Assembly (NCBI GenBank): GCA_963281255.1
Contig: OY725489.1
Span: 6,510,523 to 6,574,522, forward strand
Length of the DNA stretch: 64,000 nucleotides
Direction of reading: 5' to 3'
From: Aphrocallistes beatrix
Lineage: Eukaryota > Porifera > Hexactinellida > Sceptrulophora > Aphrocallistidae
A program made the position numbers and the translations under genes. Under the pieces are notes generated by a model. It was not told where the DNA came from. It did not search any database and saw only the letters and a list, made by a program, of their open reading frames with translations. Positions 11,247 through 23,066 of the stretch are shown piece by piece; position 1 is the first letter of the stretch, and every line of letters starts with the position of its first letter.

Positions 11247-11575
11247 TCTTATATATTAAAACTCTAGGATTTTTTGTTTTTTTGTTTGTTTGTTTGTCCG
11301 AATTGATTGAAGAATTGGCAAGTCGTAGAGATACGAAAATTGGCATGTAGGTGTCAAATGATGAATCTAGGATTAATTTCGAAGATCTAAGCGAAATGTT
11401 CACACCTCGCCGAGATAGGTGACAAAATGTGCTGACCAATCAAATTCTATTATTTTATAATGCAAATACACTGGAATAAAATAGTAGTGACTTATGCATA
11501 CAATCAAAAGGACTATTTGTGATTGAAATTTATTGGTTTATGTGAGAACCAATCAATTATCATCAATTTTATAAT
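11247..11575 (+). mobile_element. Helitron family A, 5' fragment
   Basis: It begins TCTTATATATTAAAAC after host A. It stays similar to the first 300 bp of the autonomous copy at 1402 (same GGCAAGTCGTAGAGATACG and ACCAATCAATTATCA blocks). Similarity ends about 11575. No 3' end was found. Confidence 0.8.
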
Positions 11576-12111
11576 GCCATTCACACGATTCTATTTCATA
11601 TAAATGATTGAATACTGCTATTTTGAGTCTATAATTTGATTGTTAACAACAATTAAAGTGTGTTATATGCTACGATCTATCAATTCGATTATAAAATAAC
11701 TTTTAACGACATGGACTGGAATTGATTATTTAAGTATAATAATCTTTAGCAGTGAACTTTGTGTATTCAAATTGAGCTTACATTCAGGATTAGTTGATTT
11801 AATACGAAGTAAATAATATTTATCACGAAACAAAATTTCTGTTACAGTTCTGATTTTCATAAATGTAACCGTAGACAAATGACAATCCAGCGTACTTAGT
11901 ATAAAACAAGAAAGCGACGTATTGTTAGACAAAGTATTGTGTAATACCAAAATAATCGAAGAGGCTTGCTCTCAACGGCTAGGTAATCGAGTACGATCAA
12001 AAATCATATTTAATAAAATAATCCCTTTGGATTACTTACAAGTTACAACAATTAGTGTGCTTTTGTTAACTAATAAAATACTAACACACACTGCTACGAG
12101 TGCTACAGATG
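11576..12111. other. No gene seen
   Basis: AT-rich. Short open stretches on both strands (11726-11950, 11922-12119) lack motifs. Confidence 0.45.
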
Positions 12112-12119
12112 ATACATAG

Positions 12120-12766
12120 CAGGGGTGCTCAAACTTTCAAATCTACGGGCCACTTTAAAAATTAGGCTCCGCCTTACGGGCCACAAATCATAGATCGCCT
12201 CGGGCTTTATTTTAATCGATTTTCAAGCTATACTATTAGACCTTATATTGCATTAACAATGGATTCTACTTGTAAATGCTGGTTATTGACTTAAATTATA
12301 ATCTTTTGAATGGATTCGAATCATTTGATGTCGCAAGTGGACAATAGTACTAAACTTAGATTTGAGGTATACTATGAACTGTTCATAGTAAAATAACATT
12401 GCAGAAAAATATACCTAAACTACGAAATTTAGCTAATGAGAGTGATAATGTTGCTTGGATTTAACTAAGCTAGTAGAACTCGCCATATCAATTTAGGTTC
12501 TGCCTCCTACGTTATACTTGTGAAGCTCTAACAATTGATAGAATTCGTAAATGTAAACTATCGTTAGCAAATACAGTATTAATACTAGGAACATTGATGC
12601 ATTTGTAGAGTATCTATAATTATTTCTATATGGTGTTTAGAAAGAACAATTATTATCTGACGATTGAAGCACGTCAATCTACTGTATATATATGAATAAT
12701 GAAAACCAGCGAATTATCCGCGGGCCACAGCGAATGGTCTCGCGGGCCACCGTTTGAGCATCCTTG
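12120..12766. mobile_element. Non-autonomous hAT element
   Basis: 647 bp with ends CAGGGGTGCTCAAAC and CAAGGATGCTCAAAC (inverse). Both tips contain GGGCCAC blocks. Flanked by a perfect 8-bp duplication ATACATAG (12112-12119 and 12767-12774). TIR start, TSD size and G-rich tips are those of hAT. No transposase. Confidence 0.92.
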
Positions 12767-12774
12767 ATACATAG

Positions 12775-13171
12775 CATGTAGTATAGAAGTATGTACAAGA
12801 ACAGTACTTACTGGTATCCAGATGTTAGGTCATGGATACTAAGTGCGTAGCTCGTAATGACATCAAATTGTAGCTGTGTGATAATAATCCCTTGAAAGCA
12901 CAGCAAGATTTTCAAGTTTTCATATGAGTCTTCAATTAACACTTTCGATTAGAGTATAAAACCCAAATTAAAAAGTGCACAATCTCAGTATTTTGGTATT
13001 CTCAATGTTTTCTCGTTATAACACTACCTTTGAATCGACCTGTCACGCCTTAACTAGTACGAGCGGAGCAATTGTGGATGCCATAACTGGCCGCCCCTTT
13101 CCACAACAGGTCGGGGCCGGACCAGTCATGGCGTAGAAGCCGTCAGGCATTGCACTTTTCAGAATAGTGAC
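12775..13171. other. No gene seen; GC-rich patch
   Basis: Mostly AT-rich, with a GC-rich segment near 13075-13140 (CTTTCCACAACAGGTCGGGGCC). It faintly resembles the GC-rich stretch at 51930. Confidence 0.4.
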
Positions 13172-13429
13172 CTGTTTCGTAGTATTTTGAGGCGCTTATA
13201 TAGATGGTGTATATATGGACCATGGATGTGCTATTATATTTTAACCTGTAGTATTCTGAGGCGATATCGTATGATTTTGAGGCGCTTGTATAGGTGAACC
13301 AGGGATGTGCTATTATATTTTGAACAGTAGGATTCTGAGGCGATATCGTAGGATTTTGAGGCGCTTATACATGATTGCATATATCTTGTACAAGTTCGTG
13401 ATTGTAATTAATCGAAGATTACTACCATA

Positions 13430-13695
13430 CATAGGCGTCGTAACCCATCCGGTTACCCGGCAATTGCCGGGCAGCCCAGAGTGAATGCTGGGTACTACCC
13501 GGTAAAAGCTTAGTGCTATTATGTACTGGTAATTGGCTATTACTAATTCCTCATGTAGATCAAGGGTTCACGGCCCATTTGGCTGACGGTAACGCTGGAT
13601 CAGCTGAAGATACGGCCCGATTAACTGACTGAACGGCCCTGGATTATTGTGGCCGGGCAGTCCAAGGGTAGGAAAGAAAGTTTACGACGCCTATG
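13430..13695. mobile_element. Miniature hAT-type element, CATAGGCGTCG family
   Basis: 266 bp, ends CATAGGCGTCGTAA and inverse, flanked by perfect 8-bp CTACCATA (13422-13429 and 13696-13703). The interior has GC-rich CCGGTTACCCGG and GCCGGGCAG blocks. A second copy is at 20947-21230. Confidence 0.92.
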
Positions 13696-13803
13696 CTACC
13701 ATATTAACATTATAATTTGGAAGCTTGGCATATATCTATATTACAGTACCCAGCAATAATGCCAACTTTATGTCAAAATCAATATTTTTGCGCAAGATTA
13801 TAG

Positions 13804-15030
13804 TTAAGGTTGGTGTTTCCCATGCGAAACTTGTTTTTTATTAAAAATGTGCCCAAATTGCTTTTTTATCATTTTTAGATCCTTATAGAGGTTCTAAACA
13901 ATAATCCCGACTTTTATAACTCCAACCCCAATATTTCGCCACTTTGAGCCACTTGTATCACCTGGTGTCGCTCTAAAAACGACACATTATAAATGCGAAA
14001 TGTCCCACAGCTCTAACTTCTTTAAACAGTGCCAGATCATCTTTTTAATGCTGAATTCATGCTCAGCACTAGATTTCCAGCATTTTGATATATATATTGA
14101 CCATATTTGGAAACATTTTTGTTTGAACGTGCCTAGCAACGGCCAGGAATTTTTTCACATTCCTGACCGTTGCTAGGAAAAGGCAACCAAAAATATTTCC
14201 AAATATGGTCAATATATATATATCAAATTGCTGGAAATTTAGTGCTGAGTACGAATTCAGTATTAAAATAACGACCTGGCATAGTCAAATAAAGTTATAG
14301 GCATGGGATTTCGGAGAAAACTATCGGACATGGTCATTTTTGGGACCCCAGTTATAACTGTCAACTTTTTCACACTTTTGAAGGTGTCATGATGTGAAAA
14401 TATTTGATATGTCATATTTTGAAGTTAAGTACTACTATAAGTTGTTGATTGAGGATGTTTTGATGTTATATATTATCAGAATACCGTAAAACAAATGGAA
14501 ATCAAGTCTTTCCGAAGAAAATTGCTTTGTAGCCTGTTTTTAGCACTTAAAAAATCAATTTTACAAAGGAGGAATCTCTAGTTACAAAGGTCGTAGAGTT
14601 AAAAACTCGATGGTTTTAGAAAGATCTCGTCACGTAGAACAAAATGATAGAGACAGATTTTTGATATTCTACTTTAGAAAAAAGTTAAAATATTTTTCCT
14701 TACGAAAATCTGCCTCTAAATTTTGTATAAACGAAATTTGAAAGAAACATTTATTTGGGTTAAAATTGAAAATTCTATTCCTATTATTTTCTTTATTCAA
14801 CCATTTTGTGTAAGAATAATTGAGTAAAAGAAGGATAAGGCATTGAAGTTTCCTTGAATGTCCTCTATAAATTAGGTCATTTGGGGAAAAAAATATTTTT
14901 CTCTTACTTCTTGGGCTCCCGAAAAGTGTATTTTTGCAGATAACTCATCGAGAATAGTTTCCACAAAAAATTTCAGGAGAAAATAATGAAAACTTTAAAA
15001 GTTAGTTCTGGAAGGAAACACCAACCTTAA
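13804..15030. mobile_element. TTAA-flanked non-autonomous element, family K, copy 1
   Basis: Bounded by TTAA at 13804-13807 and 15027-15030. The ends are GGTTGGTGTTTCC and inverse. It holds a strong internal inverted repeat (14035-14285). The TTAA duplication with GG/CC ends fits Kolobok better than piggyBac, but no transposase is present to decide. Copies at 21877 and 38889 have GGTTGGCCTTTCC ends. Confidence 0.82.
14035..14285. repeat. Internal fold-back in the TTAA element
   Basis: Two arms of about 100 bp. The left arm contains GCTGAATTCATGCTCAGCAC and TGACCATATTTGGAAA, and the right arm their inverse. The centre is the tight hairpin CCTAGCAACGG...CCGTTGCTAGG around 14155. The same fold-back lies at about 22600-22860, and a weaker half is at 51640-51700. 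Confidence 0.85.
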
Positions 15031-15680
15031 AGATAAATAAACAAATCACTTTGAAATTTGAAATTTGATCTAAATAATGCCTCCCCCCCTAAAATATATC
15101 CAGCCCCTCCAAATAATATTTGGGCGCTACGCCATGGGTCACATGTGCATAAAAAACAGTTCCATTGTCGACTTTCTCATTATTACTAACCTTGATGGTC
15201 ACCTGTACACAACGGTCCTTTTTGGCTAGTCAAAAACCTCCGCTTTAATTAAACAGCTAAATTTTGTAACTGAATAAATATGTCTAATGAAATAATTTCG
15301 GACATAATGACATATTATTAATGCAAAATTCCATACATTTTCCAACAATACTTATACATAATTATTGATTACAGTACAAAATATGTACACTCAATTACAT
15401 ACAAAAATTTATTAAATTGCTATGTTGAAATGCTTTCTATAAGAAGAGTGTCATCTTATTAATCAGTCAACTCTTCTGATAAGGTCCGTCTAGCTCTAGT
15501 CTGGCACTGGTATCATGTGTACCGAGGTCATAGTACTGAGATGTAAAGCTAATTCCTTTGAGTGTTTCGTCCCGGCTTGGACTCATCAGTTGCGTTGCCT
15601 TTCACGTAATACACTCGAGCTGGATGTACGCATCGTGGCAAGTTGTAAGCAAGTGTAACGTCATTAGGAAGGGCTGGTTG

Positions 15681-16361
15681 TTACTCAACTAAGTGTACTT
15701 GATCTGAGATTGAGCCATATGTAGGAGTTGGGCTATTCAGCATCGAGTTGACTGGTTCAAAGTGAAGACCATAGTTGGTGATGTAGAGTGCTGCGGTTGG
15801 ATTCGTGCTAGCGCCCAGTAAGCTCCAACGTACTTCACGAGTTAGAGTCCCTTCCTTCCTATAATCGTTATTGGCCACATATATGTCGACATTAAGAATA
15901 TCAGAAGCGACCATAATCTCAACATCGCTTCCCCAAGTTCCTTCAAGTGATGTTAGATTTTCTGTGAGAAAGTATCCACAAGGTGTCAATCGCTTCGATT
16001 TAAAATACCATCCAAGTCGTGATATACCTTCGCTTGCAATAAAATGAGCAATAATGAATCTGAGTTGCGGATGGCTGTTTTGGCTACCAGTAATGATGTG
16101 AGAAAAACAGCGAAAAAGGCAATTTCCGTCACCAACTATGTTCTCCGTTTCCCACGGCTCATAGTACTCGAGTAGCTTCCCGTTGTAGTTGACAGGTTGC
16201 TTGCTGATAGAATGAAACGGAAGTCCCAAGAGGTCGCATTAAGTCCTTTGCCAATTTTCGCTGATACAATCAATAATGGGAGATTTAGGCGATGACAGGG
16301 GAACATGTTTCTGAACAGAATCTAAGTTATCCCACAGCATTGTATTGAGATATTGCATCGC
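15681..16361 (-). pseudogene. Ginger1 OTU exon (copy 2)
   Basis: Homologous to the last exon (31524-32186) of the intact element. It starts after an AG acceptor as AMQYLNTMLWDN and runs to a stop at 15681. The OTU active-site motif is intact (ENIVGDGNCLFRCFSHIITG), and a late His lies in NYGLHFEPV. One in-frame TAA interrupts QRT*CDLLGLPF, just before the OTU part at about 16232. From that point to 15681 the frame is open for 182 codons. It is part of a decayed gene and probably not expressed as a whole. Confidence 0.85.
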
Positions 16362-16375
16362 CTAGTGATTAGATA

Positions 16376-17311
16376 TCCTTACTAAAACTTTAATGTATAT
16401 TTATTTATATATACAGTGGAACCTGTATATAACGGCCACCCAAGGGATTGGACAAAATTGGCCGTTATACACAGGTGACCGTTATATACAGGTGATTGTC
16501 TTTCCCCCAAAAGTATCAACTGAAATAAATATAAGTTTTTAGAAATCCATTACTTGAAGTAATTACATGAAACTTGTTTATCGTTCGTAACAAGCCCTGT
16601 AATAAACACATAAAAAGGTGAAAAAAGAAAAAGGTGATGGCCGCTATAGACAGGTAGTGGCCGTTATAGACAGGTGATGGCCGTTATACACAGTTTTAGG
16701 GTCAATAAGGGACTACAAACGGGTGGCCGCTGGCCGCGTTGAGCAGGTGACCGCTATACACAGGTTCAATATTATGGAATTTCGGACGGGACTGTTCATT
16801 GGTGACCGCTATAGACAGGTGACCGTTATATAGAGTGGCCGTTATAGCAGGTTCGACTGTATATATATATCTCTGTAACGAATTGATTGAAGAAACTGCC
16901 GGTCACAGAAAGCTCATTTTTGGCATGTGGGATCATGGAATTATGACGTCATTGTCACATTTTTAAAAGTTAAGCAACACAGTTATTCGAGCATAACTCA
17001 GCCATTTTAGGAGATAGAAGGCTGAAATTTTAATAGAATCTGTATACTAACACGTCTCACATATGATGCAACTATCATCAAAAAAATGATGACTCATCAC
17101 TTTTTATGACGTCATCATTACTCATCAAAATTTTAAAAATTGATATTTTTGGTGATTTTCGTACGATATCGATTAGAACAGCAGGACAGACATATTTAGA
17201 GGTGTTAACTCCCTTATAATTAACCAATGTGACCCCAGGCGACCGAAGGGAGCCTCCGGCGGATACAAAGTGTCCGCCAGCCGCGCAGCGCAAGCAAGCG
17301 AAGCGCGCTTG
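16376..17311 (+). mobile_element. Short Helitron family B inside a Ginger1 intron, itself split
   Basis: Starts TCCTTACTAAAAC after host A and ends GCGCGCTTG before host T. The 5' TA-rich linker is interrupted by a 446-bp element (16414-16859); the rest (from CTGTAACGAATTGATTG) continues at about 16870. It carries the family blocks TGACTCATCAC, two near-palindromic TGACGTCA sites, and the hairpins GGCGGACACaaaGTGTCCGCC-like and CAAGCGaagcgCGCTTG at the 3' end. It lies between Ginger1 exons 9 and 10. Confidence 0.88.
16414..16859. mobile_element. Short pogo/Tigger-like element
   Basis: 446 bp with ends CAGTGGAACCTGTATATAACG and CAGTCGAACCTGCTATAACG (inverse), flanked by TA (16412-16413 and 16860-16861). 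The interior repeats GGTGACCGTTATA and GGCCGTTATA many times in both orientations. Confidence 0.85.
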
Positions 17312-17354
17312 TAGTTAATAATTGCGCATATGTATTTCTAATAATGAAGTCATA

Positions 17355-18846
17355 TTGTACGAACCACAAAATACAGTACTTTGTGTATATATCTAGCTGC
17401 TTGGAGCTCTGTTAAGTCAGGATAGAGATCAGAAGTCCAACCAAGCAACGTCTCAATCAACTCTCTCTTGTCTAATACGAGTAAGGCTGCTCCATATTGT
17501 AAGGGAACGTGGAATTTGTCACAGAAATTAGATGTATGAACACAAGTAATCAATTCTTATTTTTACATCCATTTTTTTGTATCTATGATCTCATTCACGA
17601 AACTACTACTTAATTAAACTTAACTTAAACTAAGTAAAAACGTTATTTTTAAAAAGGAAATTGGGGACATCGTGCTTCACTTTGAGTTTATGATGTAAAC
17701 TCTCATGTAGCGGTGTCATGAAGGTACCACTCCGTATATTCCCCCTCAGAATTTCCTACAGGTGAATCAAGACATTGAATAACGAAAGTACAAAATATTA
17801 CACCATAAAGAATTGTAGTGACGATAAAGATTCAATTGTAGTAGATTGACGTCAATCGAATAATTTAATTTTAGACAAACAACAAAATACGATATCAAAA
17901 TGGAACTATGTGTGAAAAAGAAGGTAATCATTACTTTGAAATTCCTGACGTGTGTGAATATGGTTTCTCGGCTGAATCCAAAGAGACTCGGACAAACCTA
18001 GAGAAGAAAATTCCTAAATTCGTGTTACTTGAACACTTCAAATAACAAAATCTTGAAGCTGTGAACTAGTACGTACCTGAGAAGAGTCGGTTTTTGTCTT
18101 TTTGCTGCATTCATTGCTAACAACATCTGTAGCTTTCGTTTCCTTTCTAAAGGCTTAAAGGGACATTCAAAATATGGCCTTACGATGTGGAGTGGAAGCT
18201 TTCTTTTCTTTTTTGGATGGGTCAGTACTTACAAGCACAGCATGACTCTCTGTCACCCTCGACAATGTGTGAGGTCCTAAATACTTCCCCTGCTCTTTGG
18301 TGTTCGGTAACCTCTAATTTGGCCATGTTAGTAACGAGGACTTGATCACCTTTCATTAGAGATGGCCTGTTGATATTTAAATGAAAATTAATTTAGCTTT
18401 TCAAGAGTCACCATTATGAATATTACTTAGTAGTATAGTTTGAAGGAATCAACTCACCTGTTGCCAGTCACTTTCTTATCATAGTGTATCTTTTGTCTGA
18501 GTTGCTCAAAATTGATACAATCCACAGCTGACTTGTTGGTGGCTGTTCGGGCTGCGTGGATGAGAGCAACTTCTTCCTGGGGTTGGTCATGGGGTGGGCA
18601 AAACAAATCGACACACTCATCTTCCGGAGGCACGGTTTCAGATATAATTGCCTCTTCCAATTCAAAATCTGAATCTTCGTTTAGATCTAAATCATTGATC
18701 GCCGAAAGTAGATCTTGATGCCTAGATTCTCTTCCCCACATCACCTTGAAAGGTGTTTGTCCGTGTGATCTCTTTTTGGTGGAATTCATCGCAAAGGCTG
18801 CGGATTTTAACAATTTTGACCAATGATCACCTGTCTGTAATTCCAT
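17355..18846 (-). pseudogene. Ginger1 exons 5-9 (copy 2)
   Basis: Five exon-like blocks in the order of the intact gene. Exon 5 is about 18454-18846 (HWSKLLKSAAFAMNSTKKRSHGQ, MWGRESRHQD). Exon 6 is 18077-18366, the GPY/F region (KYLGPHTLSRVTESHA, HIVRPYFECP), with frameshifts. Exon 7 is about 17938-18001 (VCPSLFGFSRETIFTHVRNF). Exon 8 is about 17645-17755 (EILRGNIRSGTFMTPLHESL). Exon 9 is about 17355-17460 (LIETLLGWTSDLYPDL). AG/GT borders are mostly kept. Exons 1-4, with the zinc finger and DDE core, are gone, so this copy cannot make a transposase. Confidence 0.75.
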
Positions 18847-19224
18847 CTTAACTTAGTTTACTAAAAAATGAAATATTGTCAACGTATGTAAGGGGAAATA
18901 ATCGGAAATTCATACAAAATAGATTTCAAATAAATTTGTTTAAAACGGAATAAACTAGCATACCGTATTGCTTCGAATAAGCGCCCGGGCGCTTATTTAT
19001 TTCATGCACCCTTTAGACCCGGCGCTTATTCAAACCGGCGCTTATTCAAGCCCCGGCGCTTATTTTTTTCATTCGCTATTTTGACCCGGCGCTCTTTTTT
19101 TTTGTTTACACATTGACTGGCACTTTTATTTTTGCCACAACTGAGAATGTTAGTTCTATTAAAAAAGCATAATGTAATGTTTCAAAAAGCACTTCTATCT
19201 ATGCCACTACTGAGAATACTAGTT

Positions 19225-19424
19225 NNNNNNNNNNNNNNNNNNNNNNNNNNNNNNNNNNNNNNNNNNNNNNNNNNNNNNNNNNNNNNNNNNNNNNNNNNNN
19301 NNNNNNNNNNNNNNNNNNNNNNNNNNNNNNNNNNNNNNNNNNNNNNNNNNNNNNNNNNNNNNNNNNNNNNNNNNNNNNNNNNNNNNNNNNNNNNNNNNNN
19401 NNNNNNNNNNNNNNNNNNNNNNNN
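19225..19424. other. Assembly gap, exactly 200 N
   Basis: A placeholder gap. The sequence to its right is one arm of a long palindromic repeat, so the gap may hide the palindrome centre and the missing arm. Confidence 0.99.
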
Positions 19425-20513
19425 CCAAATATAACCTATTGTGCAATCATATGATGACTAATCGAAATTTTAACAACGGATATGGATACTTTGGCGTCAT
19501 ATTTATATATGCTGGTAATATATTTCGAAGTTCTATTCTGCGTCGCTCATGATTTTTGGCAGATCATGTATTTGATCAACCATCTTCGACCGCATCCCTG
19601 GTCCTTTTTGGAGATTTAGATGGAAGGCCTTATATACAGAGTGCTATAGTCGGAATAAATATCGGACTGTTTAGCAAATATTAGTCCACTAAAATTAACT
19701 TTTCAACTCATTAGTGACGTTTATTGCATTCCTATTACATAGCAACAACAGCATTGCACTGTTTATGTTTAGTCTGTCTGTGGTCTAATATACAACAGAC
19801 TTATAATTCCGAATGCACATCTCAATAGCAGAATGTTGTAAGAATGGGTGATATTATAGAGGAAGACATAAAAGCATTTTCAAAATGGTGGAAGTTGAGA
19901 GTTGTCAGGTCAATTATATATTTTTACTAAAGGGATGGTGCATAAAAATTTGAGTTATATATAGTAGAAAGTGTTTACACGTACAAAAATGTGAATAACT
20001 CAAAGAGAACATATGGAAACCAAATGATTTTTTTATACAATGAATTATGAATATAAACAGTAAATATCCAAAAATAAAACGTTTCTAAAATATACATTTT
20101 TGTTACGTCCCGGTTAGTTCCGGTTTCCTTCGGGAGTTGGTTTCAGCTCCAGTTTTCACAAAGAAAAGGAACTCAAAACTTAATTTACTCAAGTTTTTCG
20201 TATTCTCCATACGTAAAAACTTAAGTTTTGCAATTTTTATGAAAGAATTTGATGAATATTTTTCGAGTTATTCGAGTTTAAAATGAGATGGTGATTTTAC
20301 CATTGTGAAAATCCTTGGTCAAACAGCAAAAATTCAAAAATTTTTGACGTCATAACTCAAAAACCACATGACCGATTGATCAGAAATTTTCACAAAGGTA
20401 AAGACATATCAGTGCCCTGTCGCACAGCAAATTTCAGACAAATCGGTTGATGGTGGTGAAATGATTGGTTTTTTGACATGGAATTTTCTATATACTAGTA
20501 TAGATTAATCGAG
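19425..20513 (-). repeat. Palindrome arm plus repeat ending in a Helitron-type 5' end
   Basis: 19425-19830 matches one arm of the palindromes at 26440 and 50039 (TCTTCGACCGCATCCCTGGT, TTAGTGACGTTTATTGCATT). 20103-20513 matches 29385-29760 (GGAACTCAAAACTTAATTTAC, CACATGACCGATTGATC). It ends in the inverse of the family B start (ATTAATCGAGTTTTAATAG, AAGG). Position 20047/20048 is the empty-site equivalent of the Helitron insertion at 27658-29325. Confidence 0.75.
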
Positions 20514-20514
20514 T

Positions 20515-21300
20515 TTTAATAGTAAGGTTATAAATATATCTGTTACGAATTCATTGAAGAAACCTCCAGGTGCAGAAAGCTGATTTTTCGCATGTGGGAG
20601 TCTTTTTGCTATGGCTCCAGCAAGTTCAGACGAAAATGTCGACTCATCATGGAATTATAACGTCATTGTCACATTTTAAAAAGTTAAGCAATATAGTTTT
20701 TATCATAATTTAAGCCTTCTATCTCCTATAATGGCTGAGTTATGCTCAAATACTCAGCCATTATAGGAGATAGAAGGCTTAAATTTTGATAAAATCTGTA
20801 TACTAACATACCTCACATATGACCCAACTATTAGATCAAAAAATGATGACTCATCACTCTGTTATGACGTTATCATTACGCATCAAAATTTTAAAAATTG
20901 ACAAATTTTGTGTTTTTTCGAGTGATATCGATTATAACATTAGGACCTTAGGCGTCGTAACCCACCCGGTTACCTGGCAATGGCCGGGCGGCCCAGAGGG
21001 AATGCCGGGTAGTACCCGGTCTCCCGGGTGCTACCCGGTAAAAAGCTTGGTGCTATTATGTACTGGTAATTGACTGTTAATAATTCCTCATGTAGATCAT
21101 AGGTCACGGCCGATTTGTCTGACGGTAACGCTGGATCAGCTGAAGATACGGCCCGATTAACTGACTGAACGCCCTGGATTATTGTGGCCGGGCAGTCGAA
21201 GGGTAGGAAATAAAGTTTACGACGCCTATGAGTAGGACAAACATATTTAGAGATGCTTTTTAAAAAAAGCCCGAATATATGTGAATAAAGATTTCGAATT
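20515..21300 (+). mobile_element. Short Helitron family B, partial and interrupted
   Basis: Family B blocks run from ATCTGTTACGAATTC at 20530 through AATGATGACTCATCAC (20841) to GATATCGATTATAAC (20923). They are then interrupted by the miniature element at 20947-21230, resume as AGTAGGACAAACATATTTAGAG and fade out. An internal duplication of the CTCAGCCATTATAGGAG block in inverted order is present near 20730-20775. Confidence 0.75.
20947..21230. mobile_element. Miniature hAT-type element, CATAGGCGTCG family, copy 2
   Basis: 284 bp, closely similar to 13430-13695. The left tip is CTTAGGCGTCG and the right tip CGACGCCTATG. Flanking 8-mers are ATTAGGAC and AGTAGGAC (7 of 8 match). Inserted in the Helitron tail. 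Confidence 0.88.
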
Positions 21301-21876
21301 GGACAATTAAACTATTTAAAGAAATGCAAGTCGTATATAATGTCTTATGCATTTGAAACTCTTGAGTGCAGCAAATTTTCTAGGATCTCTGACTTGATAA
21401 ACAATGAGAAACATGAAAATATTCAATAACTTCCATCTAGTATATTGCATCAACTTTATTACATTATTGGAAATTATTATAGGCTCTCGTACAGCTAAAA
21501 ACTCGAAATCTTTGATACCTAGATCATAAGTCATTTCCTTGGATAATCTAGGGATCCCTGGAGGGTTGGTAAGGATGTACTATGTATATAAATAATTAAC
21601 AGTTGGAACCGAATAATAAGGATCGATGAGTCTAGATTTCTCCGCATTGACTGGAAGAATAGGGTATGGAGAAAGAGCAACCAATGACTCAACTTTGATT
21701 GTATTAGGAAGACTCTCCAGGGATTTGTACCACTGACCTCTTTAGTAGAACTAAAACGAATTATACACGAGGAGTGGGGAAAAATAACTGCCAAATATTT
21801 GGAAAATCTCGTAAATCAATGGTGAAAAGAATGGTATCATTAAAGAAGCAAAAGAGGGTCACACAAAGTACTGAAG

Positions 21877-23066
21877 TTAAGGTTGGCCTTTCCTATAATA
21901 GCTAACTTTTGACTTTTTCAACCGATTCATTTAATTTTTTCAGTGCAGATTTGAATCGCAGAGTTATCTGCAAAACTGCATTAATAATTGAAATAGTTCG
22001 AACGATAAAAAAAATTTTAAATAATTTTGGGCAATTTACAGGGAAAAAATCTGAAACAATATTCCTACGATCTTTTAGAAACTTTTCAAATTCATTCATA
22101 AATCGATCATCTAACTAATGAACAGACAGATTTTTGAAATTGTTAAAAATTCACGCCAAAACACCCGAGGTATTTTATTTTTCGTAATTTTGACACTATT
22201 TTTTTTATAATTCTCTTTTTATTCCTAATATCAAAATTCTGTCTGTTCATTATGTTCTACTCTTCGAGATCTATCTGAAACCATTGAGTTTTCGCCCCTA
22301 GTTTGAATTTTCAAAAAGTTATCAACTTTATAATTGCTGAAAAAAAAGTCCCAGAAAATAGGTTTCAAAAAATATTTATATATGCCCCTCAATATCCATC
22401 GGTATAAAACTGCTTTAGAATATTAAATAGCATACAAATATCCATATTTGACAACTTATAGCAGTACTAAACTTCAAAATATGGTATATGAAAATTTTTC
22501 ACCGTTAAAAGTGTGAATAAGTGGTCATTGATGGCTAGTCCCCCAAAAATATCCACATTCAATAGTGTCCGCCGGAATCCCAGATAAATTATTTTTTTTA
22601 ACCGTGTCAGATCATTATTTTTTGATATATATATCAAAAAATAATGATCTGAATTTGATATATATATTGACCATAGTTGGAGAATCTTTTGGATGTCCGT
22701 GCATAGCAACGGCCAGGAATTTTTTCACATTCCTGGTCGTTGCTAGGGACCCGCAGTCAAAGAATTTCTCCGAATGTGTCCAATATATATATCAGATTGT
22801 CGGAAATTTAATGTTGACCATGAATTTAGCATCAAAATTATGATCTGACATTGTTTAAAGAAGTTATTGATATGAGACAAAAATGTGTCCTTCTTTGGGC
22901 GACACCAGGTGGTTCAAGTGGCTCTAAGTGGCAAAATATTGGCTTTGAAATTCTGAAAATCGAAATTGAGGTTTAGAACCCCTTTAGGTATCTAAAAATG
23001 GTTAAAAAGGTCTTTTGGTTGATTTTTGATAAAAAACAAAATTCCCATAGGAAAGGCCAACCTTAA
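21877..23066. mobile_element. TTAA-flanked non-autonomous element, family K, copy 2
   Basis: TTAA at 21877-21880 and 23063-23066; ends GGTTGGCCTTTCCTAT and inverse. The internal fold-back near 22600-22860 includes the centre TAGCAACGGCCAGG...CCTGGTCGTTGCTAG and a perfect small palindrome TTTTTTGATATATATATCAAAAAA near 22616-22640. Open stretches inside are repeat translation, not genes. Confidence 0.82.

Larger units (their letters stand above)
13172..18900 (-). mobile_element. Decayed second Ginger1 element
   Basis: The left end at about 13172 (TGTTTCGTAGTATTTTGAGG) matches the start of the intact Ginger1 TIR at 30969. It continues with repeated GATTTTGAGGCGCTT and ACCATGGATGTGC blocks, including about two tandem units of roughly 107 bp to 13380. 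Exons homologous to exons 5-10 of the intact gene follow on the minus strand. Exons 1-4 and the right TIR are missing; the copy probably ends near or in the gap at 19225. It carries inserted elements at 13430, 13804 and 16376. Confidence 0.75.

Noticed and set aside
17078-17293. Recurrent small ORFs of the type RCAAGGHFVSAGGSLRSPG (also near 27685, 28225, 36787, 49897, 58591)
   Set aside because: Translation of the GC-rich Helitron 3' end; the peptide recurs because the element does.
19132-19446. ORFs spanning the N stretch
   Set aside because: Artefact of reading through 200 N.
22565-22843. ORF with a repeated DHYFLIYISKNNDL peptide on both strands
   Set aside because: Produced by the palindrome TTTTTTGATATATATATCAAAAAA in the TTAA element.
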